NCBI RefSeq assembly: GCF_014483895.1
Contig: NZ_CP059987.1
Location: 806,001-870,000 of the forward strand
Direction: 5' to 3'
From: Protaetiibacter sp. SSC-01
GTDB taxonomy: Bacteria; Actinomycetota; Actinomycetes; Actinomycetales; Microbacteriaceae
Length of the DNA: 64,000 nucleotides
The translations under genes were made by a program, and so were the position numbers. The notes under the pieces are model-generated. The model saw only the letters and a list, made by a program, of their open reading frames with translations, did not search any database and had not been told where the DNA came from. The stretch's first letter is position 1. Each line of letters begins with the position of its first letter. Shown here piece after piece: positions 23,587 to 33,020 of the stretch.

Positions 23587-24609
23587 ATGATGGACCCCGT
23601 GACCACCCGGACCCATCCGCACATCGGCTACGCCGCGATGCTCGAGCGCTTCGCCCCGAACGAGGTGATCGCGCTCGCCCAGGCAGCGGAGGCATCCGGG
23701 TTCACGGGGGTCATGGCGGCCGACCACTTCCAGCCGTGGGTGCCGCAGCAGGGGCAGGCGAGTTTCGTGTGGAATGTGCTGTCGGCGCTCGGCCAGGTGA
23801 CGGCGGGCGACCTCGGCACGGGCGTGACGGCGCCGACGTTCCGGTGGCATCCGGCGATGGTCGCGCAGGCCTCGGCGACGCTGGCCGCGATGTACCCCGG
23901 GCGCCACTGGCTCGGGCTCGGCTCGGGCGAGGCCATCAACGAGCACGTCGTGGGCCGCTACTGGCCCGAGGCACCGGAGCGCATCGACCGCATGTTCGAG
24001 GCGGTCGACATCATCAAGAAGCTCTTCGCGGCATCCCTCGCGGGGCGCGACGCCCGGCACGAGGGCCGTTACTACAAGCTCGAGTCGACGCGGCTGTGGA
24101 CGATGCCGGATGCCGCCCCGCCCATCCTGATCGGCACGGCCGGTCCGGTGACGGCGAAGCGCGCGGGCCGCACGGTCGACGGGATCGTCGTCGACGGGGC
24201 GCCGGTCGAGAAGGTCGCGCCACTGCTGCAGCGCTTCGCGGAGGGCGGGCGCGAGGTGGGGCGCGATCCGCGCACGCAGACGCGCATCATCCGCCTGCAC
24301 TTGAGCTGGGCGCCGACGCGCGACGAGGCGGTCGCGAACGCGCTGCGGGAGTGGCCGAACGCGGGGATGCGGTTCCCGAAGTCCGACATCCGCTCGCCGT
24401 TCGAGCTCGAGCAGATCGCCCGCACGGTGCGGGCCGAGCACTTCGAGGGGCGCGTGCTCATCTCGGACGACCCGGACGTGCATCGCGCCCACATCCAGCG
24501 CTACCTCGACCTCGGCTTCGACCGCGTCTACCTGCACAACGTCTCACGCGACCAGCACGCGTTCCTCGAGACCTTCGGCCGCGAGGTCATCCCGCGCCTC
24601 GTCTCCTGA
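23587..24609 (+). CDS. LLM-class F420-dependent oxidoreductase
   Basis: A 340-residue TIM-barrel oxidoreductase of the luciferase-like/F420 family. It keeps the cofactor-site features of this group: [11 protein letters not shown] (compare SDHFQPWRH in Fgd), [33 protein letters not shown] and a C-terminal [20 protein letters not shown]. It aligns with the 'TIGR03557-type' clade of Fgd relatives rather than with Fgd itself, and its substrate is unknown. GTG at 23599 ([12 protein letters not shown]) is an equally good start. It lies 88 bases before cofE, and the two probably form a unit. Confidence 0.88.
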   Translation: MMDPVTTRTHPHIGYAAMLERFAPNEVIALAQAAEASGFTGVMAADHFQPWVPQQGQASFVWNVLSALGQVTAGDLGTGVTAPTFRWHPAMVAQASATLAAMYPGRHWLGLGSGEAINEHVVGRYWPEAPERIDRMFEAVDIIKKLFAASLAGRDARHEGRYYKLESTRLWTMPDAAPPILIGTAGPVTAKRAGRTVDGIVVDGAPVEKVAPLLQRFAEGGREVGRDPRTQTRIIRLHLSWAPTRDEAVANALREWPNAGMRFPKSDIRSPFELEQIARTVRAEHFEGRVLISDDPDVHRAHIQRYLDLGFDRVYLHNVSRDQHAFLETFGREVIPRLVS

Positions 24610-24611
24610 CG

Positions 24612-24670
24612 CTGACTGGTCGGTTTCTGGCCCCATTCCCCGGGTTTGGGGCCAGAAACCGACCACTCAG
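24612..24670 (+). terminator. Long inverted repeat/hairpin between the LLM gene and cofE
   Basis: 24-base arms (24612-24635 and 24647-24670) with one mismatch pair GTGGTCGGTTTCTGGCCCCA-type sequence around an 11-base loop TTCCCCGGGTT. It starts three bases after the LLM stop and ends 28 bases before the cofE start, so it could terminate or attenuate transcription into cofE. Confidence 0.75.
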
Positions 24671-24697
24671 CGGATGCGGGGTTGGGAGGATAGGGGG

Positions 24698-25492
24698 GTG
24701 ACCCCCGCAGCCCCCGGCCCGGCCTTCAGCGTGTTCGCCCTGCTCGGGCTGCCCGAGTTCCGCCCGGGAGATGACCTCGCGGGCATCCTGGGCGACGCGC
24801 TCGCGGGGGTCGCCGAGGACGGCGACATCCTCGCGATCACGAGCAAGATCGTGAGCAAGGCCGAGGGGCGCATCGTCGAGGCCGCCGACCGCGAGGACGC
24901 GATCACCGCCGAGACCGTGCGCGTCGTCGCCGAGCGCACGCGCGCCGACGGCGAGGGCACGACCCGCATCGTCGAGAACCGCCAGGGGCTCGTCATGGCG
25001 GCGGCCGGCGTCGACTCGTCGAACGCGCCCGACGGCCACGTGCTGCTCCTCCCCGAAGACCCCGACCGCTCCGCCCGCCATCTCGCCGAGGTGCTGCGCG
25101 ACCGCCTCGGCATCCGCATCGGCGTCATCCTCACCGACACCCTCGGTCGCCCGTGGCGCGAGGGGCAGACGGATGCCGCGATCGGCGCCGCGGGAGTCGT
25201 CGTGCTCGAGGACCTCGCGGGCACCAACGACGCGAACGGCCGCCCCCTCGCGGTGACCGCCCCCGCGATCGCCGACGAGCTCGCCGCCGCCGCGGAGCTC
25301 GTGAAGGGCAAGGCCGGCGGCCGTCCGGTCGCCGTCATCCGCGGGCTCGGCCACCTCGTGACGGGCCTCGACGCACCCGGCGCGCGCGGCCTCATCCGCC
25401 CCTCCGAGCGCGACATGTTCCGCCTGGGCAGCCGCGAGGCCTACGAGGAGGGGTACCGCGCAGGCCTCGCTGCCCGCGACGAGCCCCGCTGA
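24698..25492 (+). CDS. cofE: Coenzyme F420:L-glutamate ligase CofE
   Basis: A 264-residue enzyme that adds gamma-linked glutamates to F420-0 using GTP. Characteristic segments are [43 protein letters not shown] and [19 protein letters not shown]. It is the single-domain form: mycobacterial FbiB carries an extra C-terminal nitroreductase-like domain, absent here. GTG 24698 follows GGGAGGA at 24684-24690; the ATG at 24674 would place the Shine-Dalgarno inside the gene. With no fbiA, fbiC or fbiD seen in this window, its partner here is the ABC cassette at 30.3-33.0 kb. Confidence 0.92.
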   Translation: MTPAAPGPAFSVFALLGLPEFRPGDDLAGILGDALAGVAEDGDILAITSKIVSKAEGRIVEAADREDAITAETVRVVAERTRADGEGTTRIVENRQGLVMAAAGVDSSNAPDGHVLLLPEDPDRSARHLAEVLRDRLGIRIGVILTDTLGRPWREGQTDAAIGAAGVVVLEDLAGTNDANGRPLAVTAPAIADELAAAAELVKGKAGGRPVAVIRGLGHLVTGLDAPGARGLIRPSERDMFRLGSREAYEEGYRAGLAARDEPR

Positions 25493-25706
25493 CCCGCCGA
25501 CCGGCTGCACCCGCCGACCCGCTGCCGCCCGACGTCCCCCGCCGACCCCGCGTCGCGCCGTCCGCGCGCCAGTTCTCGGCATCGCGCGCCGGTCATCCCT
25601 GTCGCCCAACGCCAACCGCTGCAGCGTTTGGCGCAAAGAGAGTGTCCCAGCGAAGACGGGACATCGAACCGGTGACGAATCAACGGGAGCGTGCCAGACT
25701 CGGACG
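25493..25706. other. Gap with GCCAA-CGCTGCAGCG-TTTGGC palindrome
   Basis: This 214-base gap before the MoxR operon begins with imperfect CCGACCCGCT repeats (25497-25550). It contains the 22-base imperfect palindrome GCCAACCGCTGCAGCGTTTGGC at 25611-25632, a member of a small repeated family also at 49528, 49584 and 54248. No gene was found. Confidence 0.7.
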
Positions 25707-26732
25707 ATGGATCGCGTCCCCGAATCCGGGGAGGACGTCGGCATCGAGGCCGAGACCTCCACGGGACCCCTTTCCGCCGCCGAGTTCCTGCTCGACGCCC
25801 GGGCCGTGATGGCCGCCGTCGAGACCGTGATCGACGGCAAACGCGACGTCATCGAGCTCGCCACGACCGTGCTGCTCGCGGAGGGGCACCTGCTCGTCGA
25901 GGACGTTCCCGGCGTCGGCAAGACGATGCTCGCCCGCGCGCTCGCGAAGAGCGTCGACTGCACCGTCAACCGCATCCAGTTCACGCCCGACCTGCTGCCG
26001 TCCGACATCACGGGCGTCTCGGTCTACAACCAGGCCACGCGCGACTTCGAGTTCAAACCGGGCCCCGTGTTCGCGAACATCGTCATCGGCGACGAGATCA
26101 ACCGCGCGAGCCCGAAGACCCAGTCGGCGCTGCTCGAGTCGATGGAGGAGCGCCAGGTCTCCGTCGACGGCGGCAGCCACGACCTGCCCGCGCCCTTCAC
26201 CGTCATCGCCACCCAGAACCCGGTCGAGATGGAGGGCACCTACGCGCTCCCCGAGGCGCAGCGCGACCGCTTCATGGCGCGCATCTCGATGGGGTACCCG
26301 GATGCCGCCAACGAGGCCGCCATGCTGCGCCAGCGGGAGCAGGGCAGCCCTCTCGACGACCTGCGCCCGGTCGTGACGATCGAGCGGCTGCGGCGGATGA
26401 TCCTCACGGTGCGCGAGGTGTTCGTGAGCCCCGCGATCGAGCACTACGTCGTCGCGATCGCGGCGGCGACGCGCGTCGATCGCGAGCTGCGACTCGGCGC
26501 GAGCCCCCGCGCGACGCTCCAGCTCGTGCGCGCCGCGAAGGCCCGCGCGGCGCTCGACGGCCGCGACTTCGTGCTGCCCGACGACATCGACGCGCTCGCC
26601 GTGAGCGTGCTCGCCCACCGCCTCATGCCCGCGAAGTCGACGGGCGGCTACGGGCGCGAGGGTCTCGCCGAGATCGCGGCCCGCATCGTGAAGTCCACCC
26701 CGGTGCCGCTCGGCGCCGCCGGACCCGCCTGA
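25707..26732 (+). CDS. MoxR-family AAA+ ATPase
   Basis: A 341-residue MoxR ATPase. The P-loop is VEDVPGVGKTMLARAL (Gly-Val-Gly-Lys-Thr at 69-73), Walker B is NIVIGDEINRASPKTQSALLE, sensor 1 lies in FTVIATQNPVEMEGTYALPEAQRDRF, and sensor 2 in LRLGASPRATLQLVRAAKA. MoxR proteins act as chaperone-like factors for partner proteins at the membrane. It is the first gene of a MoxR-DUF58-transglutaminase operon with 19 bases to the next gene. Confidence 0.95.
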   Translation: MDRVPESGEDVGIEAETSTGPLSAAEFLLDARAVMAAVETVIDGKRDVIELATTVLLAEGHLLVEDVPGVGKTMLARALAKSVDCTVNRIQFTPDLLPSDITGVSVYNQATRDFEFKPGPVFANIVIGDEINRASPKTQSALLESMEERQVSVDGGSHDLPAPFTVIATQNPVEMEGTYALPEAQRDRFMARISMGYPDAANEAAMLRQREQGSPLDDLRPVVTIERLRRMILTVREVFVSPAIEHYVVAIAAATRVDRELRLGASPRATLQLVRAAKARAALDGRDFVLPDDIDALAVSVLAHRLMPAKSTGGYGREGLAEIAARIVKSTPVPLGAAGPA

Positions 26733-26751
26733 CCGAACGCCCGCCCGGCAC

Positions 26752-28032
26752 ATGCCCGACTCCGACTCCCCGCTGCGGCGCAGCCACCGCATCCGTCTCA
26801 CGGTGCGCGGCTGGACGACGCTCGTGGCGGGCGCCGCGTGCTTCGCGGGCGGCGTGTGGCTCGGCCGCCACGAGCTCATGGTGGCGGCGTCGTTCGCCCT
26901 GCTGCTGGCGTTCGGCGGCCTGCTGCTGGCGCGGCTGCGCCGCCCGAAGCTCGACGTCGTCCGCCTCTTCTCGCCACCGGTCGTGTCCGCGGGGTCGAGC
27001 GCCAACGTCACCCTCCGGGTGCGCAACGCGGGCACCGTGACGACGCCGACCGTGCTGTGGAACGACGCCATCCCGTGGCAGGAGCGGCAGGAGCCGAACG
27101 AGCTCGGCCCCATCCGCATCCGTCCGTCCTCGGCGCGCACGGTGGCGCTGCAGTACGAGCTGCACCCGCGCCGTCGCGGCCTCTACCCGATCGGCCCGCT
27201 CGTCGTCGAGTTCGGCGACCCGTTCGGCATGGCCCGCTCCTCGGCCGCGTGCGGCGACGTCGACCGCCTCACGGTCGTGCCGGCGGTCGCTCAGCTGCCC
27301 GAGGGCGGCCCCATGCTCATCGACGGCGACGGGGCCGCACAGCTCGTGCAGCGCCGCGCGGTCGGCAACGACGACGACCTCACGACGCGCGAGTACCGCG
27401 CGGGCGACGCGCTGCGTCGCGTGCACTGGCGCGCATCCGCCCGCCACGGCGAGCTCATGGTGCGCCAGGAGGAGCACCGCAGCCACCCCGACGCCCGCAT
27501 CGTGGTCGACACGCGCCTCGGGGGCTACCCGGATGCCGTGCCCGACACCGAGAACTGGCCGCCGGCCCCGTCGAGCGAGGCCTTCGAGTGGGCCGTGCGG
27601 ATGCTCGCCTCGCTCGCCGTGCACCTCGACGAGAGCGGCTTCCGCGTCGACGTCGTCGAGACGGGCGTCTCGCAAATCGCGGCGATCGGCGAGCGCTGGG
27701 AGGGCGGTCAGCGCATCGAGGGGTTCCTCACGAGCCTCGCCGCGGTGCGGCTGCTCGAGCGTCGCCAGACGCTGCCGACGGCGTCGGCGGATGCGGCGGG
27801 CCCGACGTTCGCGATCCTCGCGGAGGCGGATGACGAGGTCGTCGACTGGGTGCTGCGGCAGCGGCGTCCCGGCCAGTCGGGCGCCCTCTTCGCGCTCGGG
27901 ATGCGCCCGGAGGCGCGCGAGCGCTTCGTCGACAACGGCTGGCTCGTCGTCGACGTCGAGCCCTGGGACGACATCGCCGACTCGTGGCGGTCGTCGGCGA
28001 CGGAGGCGGGGTTCATCCGTGGCGCTCACTGA
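26752..28032 (+). CDS. DUF58 domain membrane protein
   Basis: A 426-residue protein with two N-terminal hydrophobic segments (TLVAGAACFAGGVWLG and LMVAASFALLLAFGGLLLA), a beta-rich middle portion, and the DUF58 core motif TREYRAGDALRRVHWRASARHGELMVRQ near the centre. DUF58 proteins are regular partners of MoxR ATPases and transglutaminase-like membrane proteins; together they are thought to assemble or process envelope proteins. The gene overlaps the next start by 14 bases, indicating translational coupling. Confidence 0.92.
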   Translation: MPDSDSPLRRSHRIRLTVRGWTTLVAGAACFAGGVWLGRHELMVAASFALLLAFGGLLLARLRRPKLDVVRLFSPPVVSAGSSANVTLRVRNAGTVTTPTVLWNDAIPWQERQEPNELGPIRIRPSSARTVALQYELHPRRRGLYPIGPLVVEFGDPFGMARSSAACGDVDRLTVVPAVAQLPEGGPMLIDGDGAAQLVQRRAVGNDDDLTTREYRAGDALRRVHWRASARHGELMVRQEEHRSHPDARIVVDTRLGGYPDAVPDTENWPPAPSSEAFEWAVRMLASLAVHLDESGFRVDVVETGVSQIAAIGERWEGGQRIEGFLTSLAAVRLLERRQTLPTASADAAGPTFAILAEADDEVVDWVLRQRRPGQSGALFALGMRPEARERFVDNGWLVVDVEPWDDIADSWRSSATEAGFIRGAH

Positions 28033-30250
28033 CGTCCGCCGTCCCGCCGCGCCCGCGCCGGCGCCGCGGCCCACCCGGCCTGCACGAGGCCGGCGCGGGG
28101 GCGACCCGCGCTGGCTGCGGGTGCTGCTCGTGTGGGGTGCGCTCGCATCCGCTCTCGCGGGGCTGCACGTGACCCTGCAGGGGCTCAGCTGGTGGCTCGT
28201 CGGCGTCGCGTACGCCGCGGCGGTGCTGCTCGCAGCGGCGGGTGCGCGCCGTGTGCTGCGCTCGCCGCTCTGGCCGCCGCTCGTGTCGCTCGCGACGGGC
28301 GTCGGCCTGCTCACCCTCGGCTACGCGGCCGACACCGCGATCCTCGGGGTCGTGCCGACGCTCGACACCGTCGGGCGTTTTCGCGACATCGCCCTGTCGG
28401 GCATCGCGTCGATCGTCGAGCAGCGCGTGCCGGCGACCCCCGAGCTCGGCATCGTCATGCTCATCGCGGTGCTCATGGTGTTCTGCGCGTGGCTCGCGGA
28501 TGTCGCCCTCGCGTTGCGCGCGCCGGCGCTCGTCGTGCTCCCGCTCGCGCCGATCCTGCTCATCCCGACCGTCATCCGTCCTGGGCTCACCGACGCGCTC
28601 TGGTATCTCGTGACCGCCGTGCTGTATCTCGCCGTCCTGCGGGTCGGGGCGCGCCCCGACAGCCGCCGCGTCATCCTCGTCGCGGGCGCCGCCGTCGCGG
28701 TCGGATCGCTCCTGCTGCCCTACGCGCTGCCCGCAGCGCGCGATGACGCCCCGGTGCGCACGGGCGGCCTGCGCGCGGGCGTCAACCCGCTCGTCACCCT
28801 CGGCGACGACCTGCGACGCGGTGCCGCCACGACGGCGCTCACCTACACGACGGATGCGCAGGGTCCCGTCTACCTGCGCCTCACGACCCTCGACACCTTC
28901 ACAGGCTCGACGTGGGGCCCGACGATCGGCAGCGAGCGCGCGAGCGGGCTCGACGACTTCCCCGACCCGGTCGGCTACGACCCCGGCGTCGACGCGTCCG
29001 AGGCCGAGGTCAACGTGACCGTCCGCGACCTCGTGACGCACTGGCTACCGCTGCCGTACCCGACGACGGGCGTCGTGGGGGCCGACGGCAACTGGTTCTG
29101 GGAGCCCGACGGTCTCACGGTGCGCAGCGTCGGCTCGAACGCGAGCGGTCAGGAGTACACGGCCCTGTTCTCGGAGCTGCACCCGACCCCCGCGCAGCTG
29201 CGGGAGACCGATCCGGGTCAGGGCTCGGCGCCCGCGAGCACCCTCGAGCTGCCGGAGGGCGTGCCGGAGATCATCACCTCGACGGCGTTCGAGGTGGCCG
29301 GGAGCGCGGCGACCCCGTACGAGCAGGCCCTCGCCCTGCAGGACTACCTGCGCCGCTCGCCGTTCACGTACTCCGAGGAGGCGCCCGTCGCGCAGGGCTT
29401 CGACGGCACGGGGCTCGACGCGCTCGCGGCGTTCCTCGACGCGAAGACCGGCTATTGCGTGCACTACTCCTCGGCGATGGCCGTCATGGCGCGCGTGCTC
29501 GGCATCCCGTCGCGCGTCGCCGTCGGGTTCCAGCCGGGCAGCCGCGAGGAGCAGCGCTCGCCCGTCTTCGAGGTGTCGACCGACGACCTGCACGCCTGGC
29601 CCGAGCTCTACTTCGAGGGCATCGGGTGGCTGCGCTTCGAGCCGACGCCCGGTCGCGGCTCGATCCCGCAGTACGGCTCCGATTTCGTCGACGACCCGAC
29701 CACCCCGCAGGACGAGAGCACCGAGGCGCCGACGCCCACCGCGACGGCCACGTCGAACGCGCGCGGTGACCGCGACGAGACGCCGCAGACGCCCGAGGAG
29801 CTCGCCGCCCAGCAGAGCGGATCCGTGTTCGCGGGGCTCGGCATCGTGGCGGCGATCGTGCTCATCCTGCTCATCCCCGCGGGGTTCCGAGCGTTCGTGC
29901 GCCTCGGCCGCATCCGCCGGATGCGGCAGGGCCTCGATCCCGCGACGGCCGCGTGGGAGGAGGTGCGCGACACGGCGCGCGACATCGGCTGGTCGGCGCC
30001 CGAGTCGGAGACGCCGCGCACCTTCGCCGACCGGCTCGCCCGGCAGATCACGATCGACAACGAGGCGATCGGCGCGTTCCGCGGCAGCGTCGAGACCTCC
30101 GCCTACGGGCGTCCGGATGCCGTGGCGCTGTCGCCGACGGAGCTCGCGGCCGTGCGCCGCGTCATCCTGCGCTCCGCCGGCACGCAGGCCCGCATCCGCG
30201 CGTTCTTCCTGCCGCCGTCGCTGCTCTACCGCTGGCGCCCCGAAACCTAG
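28019..30250 (+). CDS. TgpA-like transglutaminase membrane protein
   Basis: A 743-residue protein beginning at GTG 28019. About six hydrophobic segments lie at the N-terminus (LRVLLVWGALASALAGL through SLLLPYALPAARD). The large extracytoplasmic domain contains a transglutaminase core with Cys in KTGYCVHYSSAMAVMARVLGIPSR and His/Asp in STDDLHAWPELYFEGIGWLRFEPTP, completing a Cys-His-Asp triad. A final hydrophobic segment (VFAGLGIVAAIVLILLIPAGF) precedes a cytoplasmic DUF4129-like tail. This is the third member of the MoxR-DUF58-TgpA module and may crosslink or cleave envelope proteins. Confidence 0.92.
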   Translation: MALTDVRRPAAPAPAPRPTRPARGRRGGDPRWLRVLLVWGALASALAGLHVTLQGLSWWLVGVAYAAAVLLAAAGARRVLRSPLWPPLVSLATGVGLLTLGYAADTAILGVVPTLDTVGRFRDIALSGIASIVEQRVPATPELGIVMLIAVLMVFCAWLADVALALRAPALVVLPLAPILLIPTVIRPGLTDALWYLVTAVLYLAVLRVGARPDSRRVILVAGAAVAVGSLLLPYALPAARDDAPVRTGGLRAGVNPLVTLGDDLRRGAATTALTYTTDAQGPVYLRLTTLDTFTGSTWGPTIGSERASGLDDFPDPVGYDPGVDASEAEVNVTVRDLVTHWLPLPYPTTGVVGADGNWFWEPDGLTVRSVGSNASGQEYTALFSELHPTPAQLRETDPGQGSAPASTLELPEGVPEIITSTAFEVAGSAATPYEQALALQDYLRRSPFTYSEEAPVAQGFDGTGLDALAAFLDAKTGYCVHYSSAMAVMARVLGIPSRVAVGFQPGSREEQRSPVFEVSTDDLHAWPELYFEGIGWLRFEPTPGRGSIPQYGSDFVDDPTTPQDESTEAPTPTATATSNARGDRDETPQTPEELAAQQSGSVFAGLGIVAAIVLILLIPAGFRAFVRLGRIRRMRQGLDPATAAWEEVRDTARDIGWSAPESETPRTFADRLARQITIDNEAIGAFRGSVETSAYGRPDAVALSPTELAAVRRVILRSAGTQARIRAFFLPPSLLYRWRPET

Positions 30251-30265
30251 GTGGTCGGGGCGTCG

Positions 30266-31036
30266 CTACCCGATCGCGAGCAGCGGACCGCCCGTGAGCG
30301 GGTTGCGCGTCCACTCGGCGCGCACCCCGAACACCTCGCGGATGAGCTCGGGCGTGAGCGTCGCGACGGTCGCCCCGTGCGCGGCGATGCGTCCCTCCGA
30401 GAGCACGACCACGGCATCCGCGTGGGCCGCCGCGAGGCTCAGATCGTGCACGGCCGCGACGACCGTGACGCCCTCGGCGCTCAGCTCGCGCACGAGCCGC
30501 ACCATGTCGAGCTGGGCCGCGAGGTCGAGGTGGTTGGTGGGCTCGTCGAGCAGTAGCACGCGCGGCTGCTGGGCGAGCGCGCGGGCGAGCAGCACGCGCT
30601 GACGCTCGCCGCCCGAGAGCGTCGTGACGTCGCGCTCGGCGAAGGCCTCGGCGCCCGCGCGTCGCAGGGCGTCCGCGACGACGGATGCGGCATCCGCGTC
30701 GCCGCCGCCGACGAGCGTCTCGTGCGGGGTGCGGCCGAGGCGCACGACGTCGCGGCCCGTGAGCGGGAGCTCGGTCGCGGCGTCCTGCTCGACGAGCGCC
30801 ATGACCCGTGCGCGCTGGCGGCGGGGGAGGGCGAGCAGATCGACGCCGTCGAGCAGCACCATGCCGGACTCGGTGCGCTCGATGCCCGCGAGGGCGCGCA
30901 GCATCGTCGATTTGCCGGCGCCGTTCGGGCCCACGATCGCCGTGAAGGCACCCACGGGTGCGTCGAAGGCGACGTGCTCGACGAGCGCCCGCCCGGAGAC
31001 GCGGACGGTGAGCTCGCGCACCTCCACGCCGGTCAT
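30266..31036 (-). CDS. ABC transporter ATPase, proposed F420-0 uptake cassette
   Basis: A 256-residue ATPase of the iron-siderophore/cobalamin type: Walker A IVGPNGAGKST (35-44), signature TLSGGERQRVLLARAL, Walker B VLLLDEPTNHLDLAAQLDMV. It couples to the overlapping permease (four bases). Family recall: this three-gene cassette type is the one proposed, in TIGRFAM notes, to import coenzyme F420-0 in actinobacteria carrying cofE but lacking the rest of F420 synthesis. The nearby cofE and fgd support that reading, but heme or siderophore uptake cannot be excluded from sequence alone. Confidence 0.85.
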   Translation of the reverse strand: MTGVEVRELTVRVSGRALVEHVAFDAPVGAFTAIVGPNGAGKSTMLRALAGIERTESGMVLLDGVDLLALPRRQRARVMALVEQDAATELPLTGRDVVRLGRTPHETLVGGGDADAASVVADALRRAGAEAFAERDVTTLSGGERQRVLLARALAQQPRVLLLDEPTNHLDLAAQLDMVRLVRELSAEGVTVVAAVHDLSLAAAHADAVVVLSEGRIAAHGATVATLTPELIREVFGVRAEWTRNPLTGGPLLAIG

Positions 31037-32037
31037 GCGAGGCTCCGGCGGCGCATGAGCAGGAGCGCGAACACGGGCGCGCCGACGAGCGCCGTCACGA
31101 TGCCGACGGGCAGCTCGCGCGGGTCGAAGGCGGCGCGGGCGAGGGTGTCGGCCCACACGAGGAACAAGCCGCCCGCGAGGGCCGAGAGCGGCAGGAGGGC
31201 GCGGTTGCCGGGGCCGATCACGAGGCGCACGGCGTGCGGCAGCACGAGGCCGACGAAGCCGATCGCGCCCGACACGGCGACGAGCGCGCCCGTGAGCAGG
31301 GCGCCCGCGCCGAGGAGCGTCCAGCGCACGCCCGTGACGGGCACGCCGAGCGATGCCGCCGAGCGGTCGCCGAACGCGAACGCGTCGAGCACGCGGCCCG
31401 TGAGCGCGAGCGGCACCCCGACGACGAGAATCGCGACGCCCGCGATCGTCGCCTCGGGCCACCGGGCGCCCGCGAGCGAGCCGAGCAGCCATCCGAGGAT
31501 CTCGCGGTACGAGTCGCCCGTCGCGGTCCAGAAGATCACGAAGCTCGTGAGCGCGGCCGCGAAGCTCGACACGGCGACACCCGCGAGCACCGTGCGGGTC
31601 GGCGTGAGCGGTCCGAACGCGGATGCGAGCCCGAGCGTCGCGACGAGCGCGAGCATCGCACCGCCGAACGCCGCGACGGGCAGCAGTACGCCGATGCCGA
31701 GCAGCAGCACCGCGACGGCGCCGAGCGAGGCGCCCGAGGAGAGCCCGAGCAGGTAGGGGTCGGCGAGCTGGTTGCGGGTCACGGCCTGCATGACGCAGCC
31801 GACGAGCGCGAGACCCGCGCCCACCGCGGCGGCGGTCAGGATGCGCGGCAGCCGCAGCTGCCACACGATGCCGTCGTGCAGGGGGTCGAGCGGCGACGAC
31901 TGCCCGAGCACGTGCGAGATCACCGAACCCCACACATCCGCGACCGAGATGTCGGCCGAGCCGATCGTCACCGCGACCGTGACGGACGCGACGAGGGCCG
32001 CACCCAGCGCGATCGCGGCGACGACGACGCGGGTCAC
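31033..32037 (-). CDS. FecCD-type ABC permease, proposed F420-0 uptake
   Basis: A 334-residue permease with about nine hydrophobic segments and the FecCD motif RLPRILTAAAVGAGLALVGCVMQAVTRNQLADPYLLGLSSGASLGA near the N-terminus. The C-terminus SGAIGFVGLVLPHAVRLVIGPGNRALLPLSAL is also typical. GTG 32037 overlaps the binding-protein stop by four bases. It forms the channel with the adjacent ATPase. Confidence 0.88.
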   Translation of the reverse strand: MTRVVVAAIALGAALVASVTVAVTIGSADISVADVWGSVISHVLGQSSPLDPLHDGIVWQLRLPRILTAAAVGAGLALVGCVMQAVTRNQLADPYLLGLSSGASLGAVAVLLLGIGVLLPVAAFGGAMLALVATLGLASAFGPLTPTRTVLAGVAVSSFAAALTSFVIFWTATGDSYREILGWLLGSLAGARWPEATIAGVAILVVGVPLALTGRVLDAFAFGDRSAASLGVPVTGVRWTLLGAGALLTGALVAVSGAIGFVGLVLPHAVRLVIGPGNRALLPLSALAGGLFLVWADTLARAAFDPRELPVGIVTALVGAPVFALLLMRRRSLA

Positions 32038-33020
32038 TTGGCGCCGAGCTCCGCGTACTGGGCGGCGATCGAGGCGGCCGCCTCGACGCTGCGCACGCCC
32101 GCCTCGCTCGCGGCGAACGGGATGACGATGTAGCGCTGCTGCTGCACGGCCGTCATCGCGGCGGTCGCGGGGTTGCCGGCGAGGTAGGCCTTCTTCTTCT
32201 CGGCGCTGTTCCAGTCGGAGTCGACGAGCACGATGACGTCGGGGTCGGCGGCGATGATCGCCTCCCAGCCGAGCGGCGCCCACGTGGCGTCGAGGTCGGC
32301 CGCGACGTTCGCGAAGCCCGCGGTCTCGAGCAGGAGCTGCGGTGCTCCGATGCCCGCGCCGACGTACGGGGTGTCGGTGCCCGACGACCACCAGAGCGCG
32401 AGCGGCTCGCCCTCGGCGGGCTCGATGTCCTCGAGCTGCGCACGCTGCTCGGCGACGAGCTCGGCGGCGCGCTCGGGAACGCCGAAGATCGCGCCGGCCT
32501 CCTCGATCTCGCGGAACACCTCCTCGAAGTCGAGGCTCGCGGGCTGCCCCGCGCTCTGGCACGCGGCGGGTTGCACGTAGCTCGCGACGCCGAGCGAGGC
32601 GAGCTCCTCGCGGTCGCCCGCGGCATCCGGGCTGAAGGCCGACTCCCAGCCCGCGTAGACGAAGTCGGGGCTCGCGGCGAGCACCGTCTCCTCGTTGGGC
32701 AGCTTCGGCGCGAGCACCGGGATGCCGGCCGCGGCATCCGCCCACTGCTCGGGAACGGGGCCGTCCTGGAAGGCGGTGCCGACGATGCGGTCACCCACGC
32801 CGAGCGCGAGCATCATCTCGGTCGACGTCGACTTGATGGCGACGACGCGCTCGGGCGCGGAGTCGAGCGTCACCTCGACCCCGCAGTTGACGAGCGTGAG
32901 CGGAAAGCCCGACGTCTCGGTGGGTGTCGGCGTGCTGTCGCTCGGCGCGGCGACGGATGCGGCGCATCCGGCGAGCAGGAGCGCGGGGACGAGGGCGAGG
33001 GGCGCGAGGCGCGAGGTCAT
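32034..33020 (-). CDS. Periplasmic-binding-type lipoprotein, proposed F420-0 uptake
   Basis: A 328-residue lipoprotein: signal MTSRLAPLALVPALLLAGC with the lipidated Cys at 19, then a two-domain binding protein with LGVGDRIVGTAFQDGPVPEQW, LLLETAGFANVAADLDATWAPLGWEAIIAADPDVIVLVDSDW and the ending ASIAAQYAELGAK. ATG 33020 follows a GGAGAA ribosome site. It captures the transported compound outside the membrane. The high Trp and acid content of the LGWEAIIAADPDVIVLV region fits heme/cobalamin-type binding proteins; the F420-0 assignment is by cassette context. Confidence 0.85.
   Translation of the reverse strand: MTSRLAPLALVPALLLAGCAASVAAPSDSTPTPTETSGFPLTLVNCGVEVTLDSAPERVVAIKSTSTEMMLALGVGDRIVGTAFQDGPVPEQWADAAAGIPVLAPKLPNEETVLAASPDFVYAGWESAFSPDAAGDREELASLGVASYVQPAACQSAGQPASLDFEEVFREIEEAGAIFGVPERAAELVAEQRAQLEDIEPAEGEPLALWWSSGTDTPYVGAGIGAPQLLLETAGFANVAADLDATWAPLGWEAIIAADPDVIVLVDSDWNSAEKKKAYLAGNPATAAMTAVQQQRYIVIPFAASEAGVRSVEAAASIAAQYAELGAK

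Noticed and set aside
23557-24537. Long antisense frame (22612-24537) spanning the island end and LLM gene
   Set aside because: It crosses two genes of opposite coding bias and has no motif.
30266-33020. Confident heme or vitamin B12 transporter call
   Set aside because: The fold family covers several ligands; the nearby F420 genes make F420-0 more plausible, and sequence alone does not decide.
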